Shown here: one piece after another, positions 6,498 through 14,667 of the stretch | Numbering within the stretch: the stretch's first letter is position 1 | How the letters are laid out: each line of letters starts with the position of its first letter | Origin: Actinobacteria bacterium OK074 | GTDB taxonomy: Bacteria; Actinomycetota; Actinomycetes; Streptomycetales; Streptomycetaceae | Assembly (NCBI GenBank): GCA_001298575.1 | Contig: LJCV01000306.1 | Span: 1-37,323, forward strand | DNA length: 37,323 nucleotides | Reading direction: 5' to 3' | Notes under the pieces: model-generated | What the model saw: the letters and a program-made list of their open reading frames with translations, nothing else | Told to the model about the DNA's origin: nothing | Databases searched by the model: none | Position numbers and translations under genes: made by a program

Positions 6498-7967
6498 CTA
6501 GGTGCCCGAATCGGCGGAGCCCGTTTCCCCGGCGGAGCCCGTTTCCCCCGAAGCCGACGGGACGGGATCGGCGGCGCGGCGTCGGCGGAAGACCACGTAC
6601 GCCGCGGCCACCAGCAGCAGGGACCCGGCCGCGAGGCCGACGGGAAGCGCGGGCACTCCCCCGTCCGCCGTGCCGCTCGCGGTGTTCTCGGTCCCGGGTG
6701 AAGTGGCGGGCGCCGACGGGGACTTCGTCGTCTCCGGGGTGGCGCTCGCGGTGGTGCCCAGGTCGGGCAGGGCGGGGAGTTCGGCGTCGGCGGTGAGGGC
6801 GACGGCGAGGGAGACGGGGTCCATGTCGGTGCCGGCCTGGTACATCCCGCCGAACGCCTTGGCGCCCTTCGCGGTCAACTCGGCCGGTGCTTCCGTGAGT
6901 TGGACGAGTCCGCCCTTCGGGGTGAAGTCCTTGGCGGCGAAGGTGACCAGCGGCACCCGCTTGCCCGTGTGGCCGGCGCCGCCGACGTCGGCGTAGAGCG
7001 TGCCCTTGCCGTCCTTCACCACCGCCCGGAATCCGCCGAGTCGGAGGTCGAGTCCGTTCTCCCCGGTGAAACGGATCGTGCCCTTGAAGTCGGCGGTGAG
7101 CGAGCGGTCGCTCTCCTTGTACGTGCCCTTGCCCGCCGGGAAGCGGAAGAGCGCCCCGCCGTCCTCGGCGCCGTCGCCGAGCGTCCACTTGCCGCGGGCG
7201 ATGTCTCCAGTGACGTACTCCCGGAAGGTGCGGCGCACGCCCCAGTCGACGGCGCCGTCGTCGATCGCGCCCGAGGACTTGGGTGTCGCGGACGGCGAGG
7301 GCTCGGCCGTCGTACGGGAGGCGGACGGCGTCGGGCTCGCGGCGGTGGCCGCCGCCACATCGGCCGAGAGGCTGACCGGGTCGAGCGCGGTGCCCGCCGT
7401 GTAGTACCCGGCGAAGGACTTGGCGCCCTGTGAAGTCAGCGTCGCGGGAACGTTGTTGAGGGTGACGACCGTGCCCGCGCCCTTCATGCCGATCCCGCCG
7501 AGCGACAGGTTCGCGAAGGGCACCTGGGCGGAGTCGGTGACCGTGCCGGTGCCAAGTGCCTTGCTGCGGACGTCGACGTAGAGCGTGCCGCTGCCGCCGG
7601 AGATGCGGACGGTGGGATTGCTGATGGTCAGGTCGAGTTGATAGCCGCCGTCGGTCGTCTTGTGGCCGACGAAGTGGACGCCACCGGCGAAGGCCGCGCG
7701 GAACGCGCCCGTGGAACCGTCGTAGGTGCCCGTCGCCGACGGGAAGCGGAACTGGCTGCTGCCCACGGTCGCCGCACCGCCCGTGAGCGAGTAACTCCCG
7801 TTCGCGATAGGGCCGGTGACGTAACTCTGGAACGAGGACTTGATGCCCCAGTCGAGTCGGCCGCCCCGCACGGTTCGGCTCTCGGCGTGGGCGAGGGCCA
7901 CCGGGAGCAGGGCGCCCAGGATCGCCGTGCACAGGACGGTGATCAGGGCTCTCAGGCGCGCGGGCAT
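6498..7967 (-). CDS. HtaA-type heme-binding membrane-anchored protein
   Basis: Second two-domain HtaA protein, 489 residues. Signal peptide 1-28 (cut after AHA), HtaA domain 1 at about 33-205 (LDWGIKSSFQSYVTG, later FVGHKTTDGGY) and domain 2 at about 238-400 (VDWGVRRTFREYVTG). The linker is Ser/Thr/Pro-rich. A hydrophobic helix near 447-466 followed by FRRRR anchors it. Unlike its neighbour it has no LAxTG or LPxTG motif, so it should stay in the membrane. In domain 2 the usual GH is replaced by TGENGLD, so that domain may bind heme differently. The last residues repeat SGETGSAGETGSADSGT past the anchor. The start at 7967 has GGAGGA 8 bases upstream. It is divergent from hmuT across an iron box, as corynebacterial htaA is linked to hmuTUV. 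Confidence 0.88.
   Translation of the reverse strand: MPARLRALITVLCTAILGALLPVALAHAESRTVRGGRLDWGIKSSFQSYVTGPIANGSYSLTGGAATVGSSQFRFPSATGTYDGSTGAFRAAFAGGVHFVGHKTTDGGYQLDLTISNPTVRISGGSGTLYVDVRSKALGTGTVTDSAQVPFANLSLGGIGMKGAGTVVTLNNVPATLTSQGAKSFAGYYTAGTALDPVSLSADVAAATAASPTPSASRTTAEPSPSATPKSSGAIDDGAVDWGVRRTFREYVTGDIARGKWTLGDGAEDGGALFRFPAGKGTYKESDRSLTADFKGTIRFTGENGLDLRLGGFRAVVKDGKGTLYADVGGAGHTGKRVPLVTFAAKDFTPKGGLVQLTEAPAELTAKGAKAFGGMYQAGTDMDPVSLAVALTADAELPALPDLGTTASATPETTKSPSAPATSPGTENTASGTADGGVPALPVGLAAGSLLLVAAAYVVFRRRRAADPVPSASGETGSAGETGSADSGT
6513..6548. repeat. 18-bp in-frame tandem duplication in the HtaA tail
   Basis: GGCGGAGCCCGTTTCCCC occurs twice without a gap at 6513-6530 and 6531-6548. 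On the minus strand it adds six residues to the cytoplasmic tail of the HtaA protein. Confidence 0.8.
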
Positions 7968-8003
7968 GGGTGGGTCCTCCGGTTACGACTGCCGGTAGCG
8001 AGC

Positions 8004-8022
8004 AAAGGTAAGGCTAACCTAA
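8004..8022. promoter_or_regulatory. Iron box in the HtaA/hmuT divergent promoter
   Basis: AAAGGTAAGGCTAACCTAA matches the DmdR1/IdeR consensus TTAGGTTAGGCTAACCTAA at 16 of 19 positions and is the best of the three boxes. It lies 37 bases from the HtaA start on one side and 76 from the hmuT start on the other, so one repressor site could control both directions. Confidence 0.85.
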
Positions 8023-8097
8023 GCTCTTCTCACCGGAAACGACAGTGCCCGACAGAAACGACAGCGACCAACAGCACCGAGAGAGACGGACGGAACC

Positions 8098-9111
8098 GTG
8101 CCACGCTTGCGCACACGACTGGCGGGAGCACTGTTGTCCGTGCTCGCGCTCACGCTCGCCGGATGCGGAAGCTCCGGCACCACCGCGGCGTCCCCCGGAA
8201 CGACAGCCGCGACCAACCGCGTAGAGCCACTGACGGACACCCCGAAGCCCGGCCTCCCGACCACCGTCACCTCGGCCGACGGCAAGAAGGTGACCGTCTC
8301 CGCCGCGCGCCGGATCGTGCCGCTCTCCGGCAGCCTCAGCGAGATCGTCTTCACGCTCGGGCTCGGCGACCGGGTGGTCGCGCGGGACATCACGGCCACG
8401 TTCGCCCAGGCGGCCAAGCTCCCCCTGGTCACCCGCAACCACGACGTCTCCGCCGAGGGCGTTCTCTCCCTCATGCCCGACCTGGTCCTGGCCGAGACCA
8501 CCACCGGCCCCGCCGAGGCGATGCGGCAGATCCGCGCGGCCGGCATCCCCGTCCTCCTGGTCGCCCCGGCCCAGGGACTCGACGACGTCGGCCCGCGCAT
8601 CCAGACGGTGGCGGACGCGCTCGGCGTCCCGGCCGCGGGCAAGGAACTCACCCACCGCTCCGAAACCCGAATCGCCGCCGTACGCAAGGCGATTCCGGCC
8701 CCCGAGTCCCGCGCGGAACGCCCGAGGGTCGCCTTCCTCTACCTCCGCGGCCAGGCGTCCGTCTACCTCATCGGCGGCAAGGGCTCCGGCGCGACCTCAC
8801 TCATCGAAGCGGCCGGCGGCATCGACGCGGGCACCGCCTCGGGCCTCCAGAAGGACTTCACCGCGATCACCTCGGAGGCCCTGGTCAAGGCTGCCCCCGA
8901 CGCCATCCTCGTCATGACCAAGGGCCTCCAATCGGTAGGCGGAACAGCCGGCTTGAAGAAAATCCCCGGCGTGGCCCAAACCTCGGCAGGCATGACCGGC
9001 AGGGTCATCTCGATAGAGGACGGAGTACTCCTCAACTACGGCCCGCGGACGGACCAGGTCCTGAAGTCGATGGTGGAGCAGTTGTACGGGGAAGCGGGGC
9101 CCACCAAGTGA
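8098..9111 (+). CDS. hmuT: Heme-binding lipoprotein of the ABC importer
   Basis: Substrate-binding protein that hands heme to the HmuUV importer. A lipoprotein signal LTLAGC puts the lipid on C23. The mature part is a periplasmic-binding-protein fold of the heme/siderophore class (RRIVPLSGSLSEIVFTLGLG, RNHDVSAEGVLSLMPDLV). H115 and Y215, with R217 two residues on (YLR), match in type and spacing the His/Tyr heme ligands and helper Arg known from corynebacterial HmuT (about 99-100 residues apart). It is 337 residues long, normal for the family. Translation starts at GTG 8098; the ribosome site is a weak purine tract. The stop overlaps the hmuU GTG by three bases. The iron box upstream controls it by inference. 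Confidence 0.92.
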   Translation: MPRLRTRLAGALLSVLALTLAGCGSSGTTAASPGTTAATNRVEPLTDTPKPGLPTTVTSADGKKVTVSAARRIVPLSGSLSEIVFTLGLGDRVVARDITATFAQAAKLPLVTRNHDVSAEGVLSLMPDLVLAETTTGPAEAMRQIRAAGIPVLLVAPAQGLDDVGPRIQTVADALGVPAAGKELTHRSETRIAAVRKAIPAPESRAERPRVAFLYLRGQASVYLIGGKGSGATSLIEAAGGIDAGTASGLQKDFTAITSEALVKAAPDAILVMTKGLQSVGGTAGLKKIPGVAQTSAGMTGRVISIEDGVLLNYGPRTDQVLKSMVEQLYGEAGPTK

Positions 9112-10205
9112 CCGTACAGAAAAGGGAAGTTACTCCCATCCGCTCTGGGGCCCCTACGAACAAGACGCCCACGCCCCATAGGCGCACCACAACCCCCCTC
9201 ACCCTCACCCTGATCGCCCTACTCCTCCTGCTCATCCCCATAGCCGCAGGCACCGGCGCCTACCCCATCCCCACGGGTGACGTCCTCTCTTCGATAGCCC
9301 ACCGAATCGGCCTAGGCGCAGAGCCACTCGACCGCGTCCCGGAAACCGTCCTGTGGGACGTCCGCTTCCCCCGCATAACCCTCGCCCTCCTCATAGGCGC
9401 CTCCCTCGGCTGCGCGGGCGCGCTCATGCAAGGCGTCTTCGGCAACCCCCTCGCCGAACCGGGAGTCATCGGCGTCAGCTCCGGCGCGGCCGTGGGCGCC
9501 GTCGGCGTCATCTCCGTCGGCGCCGACTTCCTCGGTACGTGGACGGTCACCGCCGTCTCCTTCGTCACCGGCCTCGTCACCGTGCTGGTCGTGTACGCGA
9601 TGTCCCGCTCCGGCGGCCGTACGGAGGTGGTGACGCTGATCCTCACCGGTATCGCGGTGAACGCGTTCGGCGGCGCCCTGATCGGCCTGTTCCTCTTCTA
9701 CGCGGACACGGCCGCCGTCAACCAGATCACGTTCTGGCAGTTGGGTTCGCTGTCGCAGGCGACCTGGCCGAAGGTGCTCGCGGTGCTGCCGTGCGCGGCG
9801 CTCGGGCTCGTCGTCGCGCCGCTGTACGCCCGCCGTCTGGACCTGCTCGCGCTCGGTGAACGACCCGCGCGGCACTTGGGAGTTGACGTCGAGCGGCTGC
9901 GTGTCGTGCTCGTGCTCGTCATCGCGCTGCTGACCGCCGCCGCCGTGAGCGTGTCGGGGATCATCAGCTTCGTCGGGCTGGTGGTGCCGCATCTGCTGCG
10001 GATGGCGGCGGGGCCCGGGCACCGTTTCCTGGTCCCGGCGAGTGCGCTGGGCGGGGCGCTGGTGCTGCTGGCGGCCGACCTCGCGGCGCGCACGATCGCG
10101 CAGCCCGCCGAACTCCCGCTCGGTGTCCTGACCGCCCTGCTGGGCAGCCCGTTCTTCTTCTGGCTGCTGCGCAGGACCCGCCGCAAGCAAGGGGGTTGGG
10201 CATGA
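9108..10205 (+). CDS. hmuU: Heme ABC transporter permease
   Basis: FecCD-family membrane permease with about ten helices, 365 residues. Family marks are VLWDVRFPRITLALLIGASL, GALMQGVFGNPLAEPGVIGVSSGAAVG, LTGIAVNAFGG, QITFWQLGSL and ISFVGLVVPHLLRM, where the last is near the loop that docks the ATPase. The GTG at 9108 overlaps the hmuT stop (GTGA), which argues for coupled translation. A longer in-frame extension upstream is antisense or overlapping sequence and not part of the protein. The first 100 codons use several ATA and CTA triplets that are rare in the rest of the window. Confidence 0.92.
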   Translation: MTVQKREVTPIRSGAPTNKTPTPHRRTTTPLTLTLIALLLLLIPIAAGTGAYPIPTGDVLSSIAHRIGLGAEPLDRVPETVLWDVRFPRITLALLIGASLGCAGALMQGVFGNPLAEPGVIGVSSGAAVGAVGVISVGADFLGTWTVTAVSFVTGLVTVLVVYAMSRSGGRTEVVTLILTGIAVNAFGGALIGLFLFYADTAAVNQITFWQLGSLSQATWPKVLAVLPCAALGLVVAPLYARRLDLLALGERPARHLGVDVERLRVVLVLVIALLTAAAVSVSGIISFVGLVVPHLLRMAAGPGHRFLVPASALGGALVLLAADLAARTIAQPAELPLGVLTALLGSPFFFWLLRRTRRKQGGWA

Positions 10206-11074
10206 GACTGCCCCAACTGAGGCCGCTTTCCCCGCTGAAGCCGTTCTCCCGCCTCAACCCGCTGTCGCTACGGTCAACTCCCCCGCCCCCAACCGCCGTT
10301 GGCGACACCCTTGCCGAAGCGGAGGACATACACGTCACCCTCGGCGGCCTCGAAGTCCTCTCCGGCGTGCACGTCACCGCCCGCGCCGGTGAGGTCCTCG
10401 CCCTGGTCGGCCCCAACGGGGCGGGAAAGTCCACCCTGTTGGGCGCGCTCGCCGCCGACGTACGGCCGTCCGCCGGCGTCGTACGCATCCACGGCCGCCC
10501 GGCGGACGACTGGACGCCCCCCGAACTCGCCCTGCGCCGCGCGGTGTTGCCCCAGTCGGCGGCGCTCTCCTTCCCGTTCACGGTGGCGGAGGTGGTGGCG
10601 ATGGGCCGGGCCCCCTGGGCGCATCTCGACACCGGGTCCGACGACGGTGCCGTGGCCGAGGCGATGGCCGCGACCGAGGTGACCGCCTTCGCGGCGCGCC
10701 CCTTCTCCGCGCTCAGCGGAGGTGAACGCGCCCGGGTGGCGTTCGCCCGCGTACTCGCCCAACGCGCCCCGCTGTTGCTGCTCGACGAGCCGACCGCCGC
10801 GCTCGACCTGCGCCACCAGGAACTGGTGCTGCGGGTGTGCCGGGCGCGGGCGGAAGCGGGGGACGCGGTGGTCGTCGTCCTGCACGACCTGGGGCTCGCG
10901 GCGGCGTACGCGCACCGGGCCGCGATCCTGTGCGCCGGTCGTGTCTCGGCGGACGGGCCGCCCGCCGAGGTGTTCGAGGACGAGCTGTTGTCGGAGGTGT
11001 ACCGCCAGCCGGTCGAGGTGTTCCCGCACCCGCGGACGGGCGCGCCCCTGATCACCCCGAAACGGGCACCTTGA
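10202..11074 (+). CDS. hmuV: Heme ABC transporter ATP-binding protein
   Basis: ATPase that drives HmuU. Motifs: Walker A GPNGAGKST (70-78), Q-loop Q118, signature LSGGE (171-175), Walker B LLLLDEP (191-197) and switch H228. The order and length (290 residues) fit the FecE/HmuV group. An N-terminal tail of about 40 residues rich in Pro and Leu precedes the ATPase domain. The ATG at 10202 overlaps the hmuU stop (ATGA) and has GGGGG at 10191-10195. A TTG at 10196 is possible but less likely. Confidence 0.92.
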   Translation: MRLPQLRPLSPLKPFSRLNPLSLRSTPPPPTAVGDTLAEAEDIHVTLGGLEVLSGVHVTARAGEVLALVGPNGAGKSTLLGALAADVRPSAGVVRIHGRPADDWTPPELALRRAVLPQSAALSFPFTVAEVVAMGRAPWAHLDTGSDDGAVAEAMAATEVTAFAARPFSALSGGERARVAFARVLAQRAPLLLLDEPTAALDLRHQELVLRVCRARAEAGDAVVVVLHDLGLAAAYAHRAAILCAGRVSADGPPAEVFEDELLSEVYRQPVEVFPHPRTGAPLITPKRAP

Positions 11075-11176
11075 CCCTTCCTTGACCGCCCCTTGGGGAT
11101 CAATTTAAGCAAGCGAGATCAAGCCGTGTCTGTGAGTTTTCTTTGACAGTGGAATCCCGCAACGGGCGGGTATGAG

Positions 11177-11210
11177 TGAGGTAAGGCTCAGGTAAGTTAG
11201 GCCAGCCTCA
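11177..11210 (+). promoter_or_regulatory. Two overlapping iron boxes before efeO
   Basis: TGAGGTAAGGCTCAGGTAA (11177-11195) and GTAAGTTAGGCCAGCCTCA (11192-11210) each match the DmdR1/IdeR consensus at about 14 of 19 positions and are offset by 15 bp. DtxR-family proteins bind such sites as paired dimers. A TTGACA at 11143-11148 may be the -35, but no well-spaced -10 is clear. The rest of the 190-bp gap holds no gene. Confidence 0.7.
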
Positions 11211-11264
11211 CCGCACCGCGCGGACTCTTCCGCGCGGTTTGTCCGTCATGCCCAGGGAGCCCCC

Positions 11265-12419
11265 ATGCGCGCCGTCCGCCTCTCCGTCCTCACCGCCGCG
11301 GCGACCGCGGCGGCCCTGGTCACCGTCTCGGGCTGCACGGAGAAGAGCGACGGCAAGGGCAGTGGCGCGATACGGGTCACGGCCGCCGACTCCAAGTGCG
11401 ACACCTCCACCAAGTCGGTGCCGGCCGGTCACGTCACCCTCTCCATCGAGAACAAGGGTTCGAAGGCGACCGAGGTCGAGATCCTCTTCCCGGACGACCG
11501 GATCGTCTCCGAGAAGGAGAACATCGGCCCCGGCACCAAGTACACCCTGACCGCCGAGGTCAAGCAGGGCTCGTACGAGATCGCCTGCCGCCCGGGCATG
11601 AAGGGCCACGGCGTGCGGCAGAAGCTGACCGTGACCGGCTCCGGCGCCGTCGCCAAGCGGAACCCCGCGCTCGACAAGGCGGTGGCCGACTACCGCGAGT
11701 ACGCGCAGGAGCAGGCGGACGCGACGCTGCCGCGGGTGAAGACGTTCACCGCCGCGATCAAGGCCGGTGACCTGGACGCGGCGAAGGCGGCGTACGCGAC
11801 CTCGCGCATCGGCTGGGAGCGCACCGAGCCGGTGGCCGAGTCCTTCGGCGACATCGACCCGAAGGTCGACACCCGCGCCGACGGCCTGGAGGAGGGCCAG
11901 AAGTGGACGGGCTGGCACCGCCTGGAGAAGTCCCTGTGGGCCGACAAGACGATCACCGCCACCGACAAGACCCTCGCCGACCAGCTCGTCACCGACCTCA
12001 CCGACTGGCAGCAGCGGGTCGGCAAGGCCGAGATCACCCCGACCTCCATGGCCAACGGCGCCAAGGAACTCCTCGACGAGGTCGCGAACGGCAAGGTCAC
12101 CGGCGAGGAGGACCGCTACTCGCACACCGACCTCGTCGACTTCAAGGCCAACGTCGAGGGCGCGCAGAAGGCGTACGAGCTGCTGAAGCCGGTCGCCGAG
12201 AAGAACGACGCCGCGCTGACGAAGGAGCTGGACCAGCAGTTCGCCGCGCTGAACACGCTGCTCGCCCGCTACCGCACGGACAGGACCGGGGCCGCCTCCG
12301 ACACGTACACCTTCGTCTCGTACGACAAGGTCACCAAGGAGCAGCGCAAGGAGCTGTCGGACGCGGTCAACGCACTCGCCGAGCCGCTGTCCAAACTCGC
12401 CGCCGCCGTCGTCAAGTAA
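11265..12419 (+). CDS. efeO: EfeO iron-binding lipoprotein
   Basis: Extracytoplasmic component of the EfeUOB ferrous/ferric iron uptake system, 384 residues. Lipobox VSGC puts the lipid on C24. A cupredoxin-like domain (about 34-125, ending in EIACRPGMKGHG) is followed by an M75/imelysin-like helical domain (about 135-380) with RIGWERTEP and the HxxE metal motif GWHRLEKSLW (H218, E221). Having both domains makes it the long EfeO type and not EfeM. AGGGAG at 11254-11259 precedes the ATG. Double iron boxes lie about 55 bases upstream. The stop region is duplicated: GTCAAGTAAG appears at 12411 and 12423, both giving an in-frame TAA. Confidence 0.93.
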   Translation: MRAVRLSVLTAAATAAALVTVSGCTEKSDGKGSGAIRVTAADSKCDTSTKSVPAGHVTLSIENKGSKATEVEILFPDDRIVSEKENIGPGTKYTLTAEVKQGSYEIACRPGMKGHGVRQKLTVTGSGAVAKRNPALDKAVADYREYAQEQADATLPRVKTFTAAIKAGDLDAAKAAYATSRIGWERTEPVAESFGDIDPKVDTRADGLEEGQKWTGWHRLEKSLWADKTITATDKTLADQLVTDLTDWQQRVGKAEITPTSMANGAKELLDEVANGKVTGEEDRYSHTDLVDFKANVEGAQKAYELLKPVAEKNDAALTKELDQQFAALNTLLARYRTDRTGAASDTYTFVSYDKVTKEQRKELSDAVNALAEPLSKLAAAVVK

Positions 12420-12490
12420 GACGTCAAGTAAGCCGTGAGCAAGCCGACTTCAAGCAGGCCCCGGGTATCAGCGCAAGGAGCACGGTCATC

Positions 12491-13792
12491 ATGACGGAGA
12501 CGACGACGCCCGGTCCGGCGGAGTCCGCGGGCCCCGCCGGTCCCGCTGCGGAGAGCACCCCCTCCCGCCGCCGTCTCATCGGCTGGGGCGGTGCGGGGCT
12601 CGCGCTCGGAGCCGCCGCGGCGGGTACGGCGGTGGCGCTGGGCCGCGACGACGAACTCGGCCCGGCCGCCGCCGAGTCGGGTGCCGCCGTCGCCTTCCAC
12701 GGCACCCACCAGGCGGGCATCGCCACCCCGGTGCAGGACCGGCTGCACTTCGCCGTGTTCGACGTGAAGACCGACGACCGGGCCGAGTTCGTCGAGCTGC
12801 TCAAGGACTGGACGAAGGCCGCGCGGCGGATGACCGCGGGGGCGACGGTCGGCGAGGGCGCGTACGGCGGGCTCGCCGAGGCGCCGCCGGACGACACCGG
12901 GGAGGCCCTCGGGCTCAAGCCGTCGCGGCTGACCCTCACGATCGGGTTCGGGCCGTCGTTCTTCGACCGGTTCGGACTTGGCGGTCAACGGCCGGACGCG
13001 CTCGTCGACTTGCCCAAGTTCCCGGGCGAGAACCTCGACAAGTCCCGTACCGGCGGCGACCTTTGCGTGCAGGCGTGCGCGGACGACCCGCAGGTCGCGG
13101 TGCACGCGATCCGCAACCTGGCCCGGATCGGGTTCGGCAAGGTCGCGGTGCGCTGGTCCCAACTCGGCTTCGGGAAAACGTCGTCGACGACTCCGGATGC
13201 CCAAACCCCGCGCAATCTCATGGGGTTCAAGGACGGCACCCGCAACATCGCGGGCACGGAGACGGACCGGCTGAAGAGGTTCGTGTGGGTCGGCGAGGGC
13301 GACGGCGACGCCGACTCGGCCTGGATGGCCGGGGGTTCGTATCTCGTCGCGCGCCGCATCCGGATGAACATCGAGGTCTGGGACCGGACCTCGCTCCAGG
13401 AGCAGGAGGACGTGTTCGGCCGGGACAAGGGCGAGGGCGCGCCCGTCGGGAAGGCGAAGGAGCACGACAAGCCGTTCCTGAAGGCGATGAAGCCGGACGC
13501 GCACGTGCGGCTCGCGCACCCCGACTCCAACGACGGGGTCACCATCCTGCGCCGCGGCTACTCCTTCACCGACGGCACCGACGGGCTCGGCCGGCTGGAC
13601 GCGGGGCTGTTCTTCCTCGCCTACCAGCGTGACGTGCGCACGGGGTTCATCCCGCTCCAGCGCCGGTTGTCGGCGACCGACGCGCTCAACGAATACATCC
13701 AGCACGTGGGTTCGGCGGTCTTCGCGGTCCCGCCCGGCGTCCGGGACGCGGACGACTGGTGGGGCCGGACGCTGCTGGGCGAGGAGGCGTAG
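12491..13792 (+). CDS. efeB: EfeB, Tat-exported DyP-type heme peroxidase
   Basis: DyP-family peroxidase of the EfeUOB system, 433 residues, thought to oxidise Fe(II) or act on heme outside the membrane. A Tat signal SRRRLIGWGGAGLALG is at about 25-40. The DyP fingerprint GFKDG (245-249, D248 the distal acid), the proximal heme ligand H338 in DAHVRLAHP, and the distal Arg in ILRRGYS are all present, so it should be active. AAGGAG lies about ten bases before the ATG at 12491. It follows efeO by 71 bases, and efeU starts three bases after its stop. Being a heme protein in a heme-uptake island, it may also handle extracellular heme, but that activity is disputed in the literature. Confidence 0.93.
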   Translation: MTETTTPGPAESAGPAGPAAESTPSRRRLIGWGGAGLALGAAAAGTAVALGRDDELGPAAAESGAAVAFHGTHQAGIATPVQDRLHFAVFDVKTDDRAEFVELLKDWTKAARRMTAGATVGEGAYGGLAEAPPDDTGEALGLKPSRLTLTIGFGPSFFDRFGLGGQRPDALVDLPKFPGENLDKSRTGGDLCVQACADDPQVAVHAIRNLARIGFGKVAVRWSQLGFGKTSSTTPDAQTPRNLMGFKDGTRNIAGTETDRLKRFVWVGEGDGDADSAWMAGGSYLVARRIRMNIEVWDRTSLQEQEDVFGRDKGEGAPVGKAKEHDKPFLKAMKPDAHVRLAHPDSNDGVTILRRGYSFTDGTDGLGRLDAGLFFLAYQRDVRTGFIPLQRRLSATDALNEYIQHVGSAVFAVPPGVRDADDWWGRTLLGEEA

Positions 13793-13794
13793 CC

Positions 13795-14667
13795 GTGTTC
13801 TCCAACTATCTGATCGGACTGCGGGAGGGGCTCGAAGCCAGCCTCGTGGTCTGCATCCTCGTCGCCTATCTGGTGAAGACCGAGCGGCGGGACGCGCTGA
13901 AGCCGGTCTGGACCGGGATCGCGGTCGCCGTCGCGCTCGCGCTCGGCTTCGGGTGCGCGCTCGAATTCGGTTCGCAGGAGCTGACGTTCCAGGCCCAGGA
14001 GGCGCTCGGCGGTTCGCTGTCGGTCGTCGCCGTCGGACTGGTGACGTGGATGGTGTTCTGGATGCGGCGCACCGCACGGCACTTGCGGACCGAGCTGCAC
14101 GGCAGGCTGGACGCGGCCCTCGCGATGGGCACCGGCGCGCTGGTGGCGACGGCGTTCCTCGCGGTGGGCCGGGAGGGCCTGGAGACCGCGCTGTTCGTGT
14201 GGGCGTCGGTGCACGCGGCCGGGGACGGCACCCCGCGCCCGCTGATCGGGGTCGCGCTGGGCCTGGCCTCGGCGGTCTTCCTGGGCTGGCTGTTCTACCG
14301 GGGCGCGCTGCGCATCAACCTGGCGAGGTTCTTCACCTGGACCGGCGGCATGCTGGTCGTGGTCGCGGCGGGCGTGCTCGCGTACGGCTTCCACGACCTC
14401 CAGGAAGCCGATCTGCTGCCGGGGTTGACGAACCGGGCGTTCGACATCTCCGGGACGATTCCGCCGGACAGCTGGTACGGCACCCTGCTGAAGGGGGTGT
14501 TCAACTTCCAGCCCGATCCGACCGTGCTCCAGGTGGTGGTGTGGCTGGTGTATCTGGTCCCGGTGCTCACCCTGTTCCTCGCCCCGGTAGGGTTCGCCTC
14601 CGGGAAGGGGAAGGTGAAGGCAGCCGATGACCAGGGATCGCAGCCCTCGAAGACTCCGCAGGCGTGA
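13795..14667 (+). CDS. efeU: EfeU iron permease (FTR1 family)
   Basis: Membrane permease for iron with about seven helices, 290 residues. The two REGLE motifs that define the FTR1/EfeU family are intact: LREGLEA (10-14) and GREGLET (126-130). The GTG at 13795 follows the efeB stop by two bases, and GAGGAGG sits inside the efeB end. Gene order is O-B-U and not the U-O-B of enterobacteria; O-B-U is common in actinobacteria. The C-terminal tail (GKGKVKAADDQGSQPSK) is hydrophilic and overlaps the next gene by 41 bases. Confidence 0.93.
   Translation: MFSNYLIGLREGLEASLVVCILVAYLVKTERRDALKPVWTGIAVAVALALGFGCALEFGSQELTFQAQEALGGSLSVVAVGLVTWMVFWMRRTARHLRTELHGRLDAALAMGTGALVATAFLAVGREGLETALFVWASVHAAGDGTPRPLIGVALGLASAVFLGWLFYRGALRINLARFFTWTGGMLVVVAAGVLAYGFHDLQEADLLPGLTNRAFDISGTIPPDSWYGTLLKGVFNFQPDPTVLQVVVWLVYLVPVLTLFLAPVGFASGKGKVKAADDQGSQPSKTPQA

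Noticed and set aside
7638..9107. Upstream extension of the hmuU frame
   Set aside because: It overlaps the HtaA gene on one strand and hmuT on the other frame and reads as Arg/Pro-rich noise. hmuU starts at the GTGA overlap.
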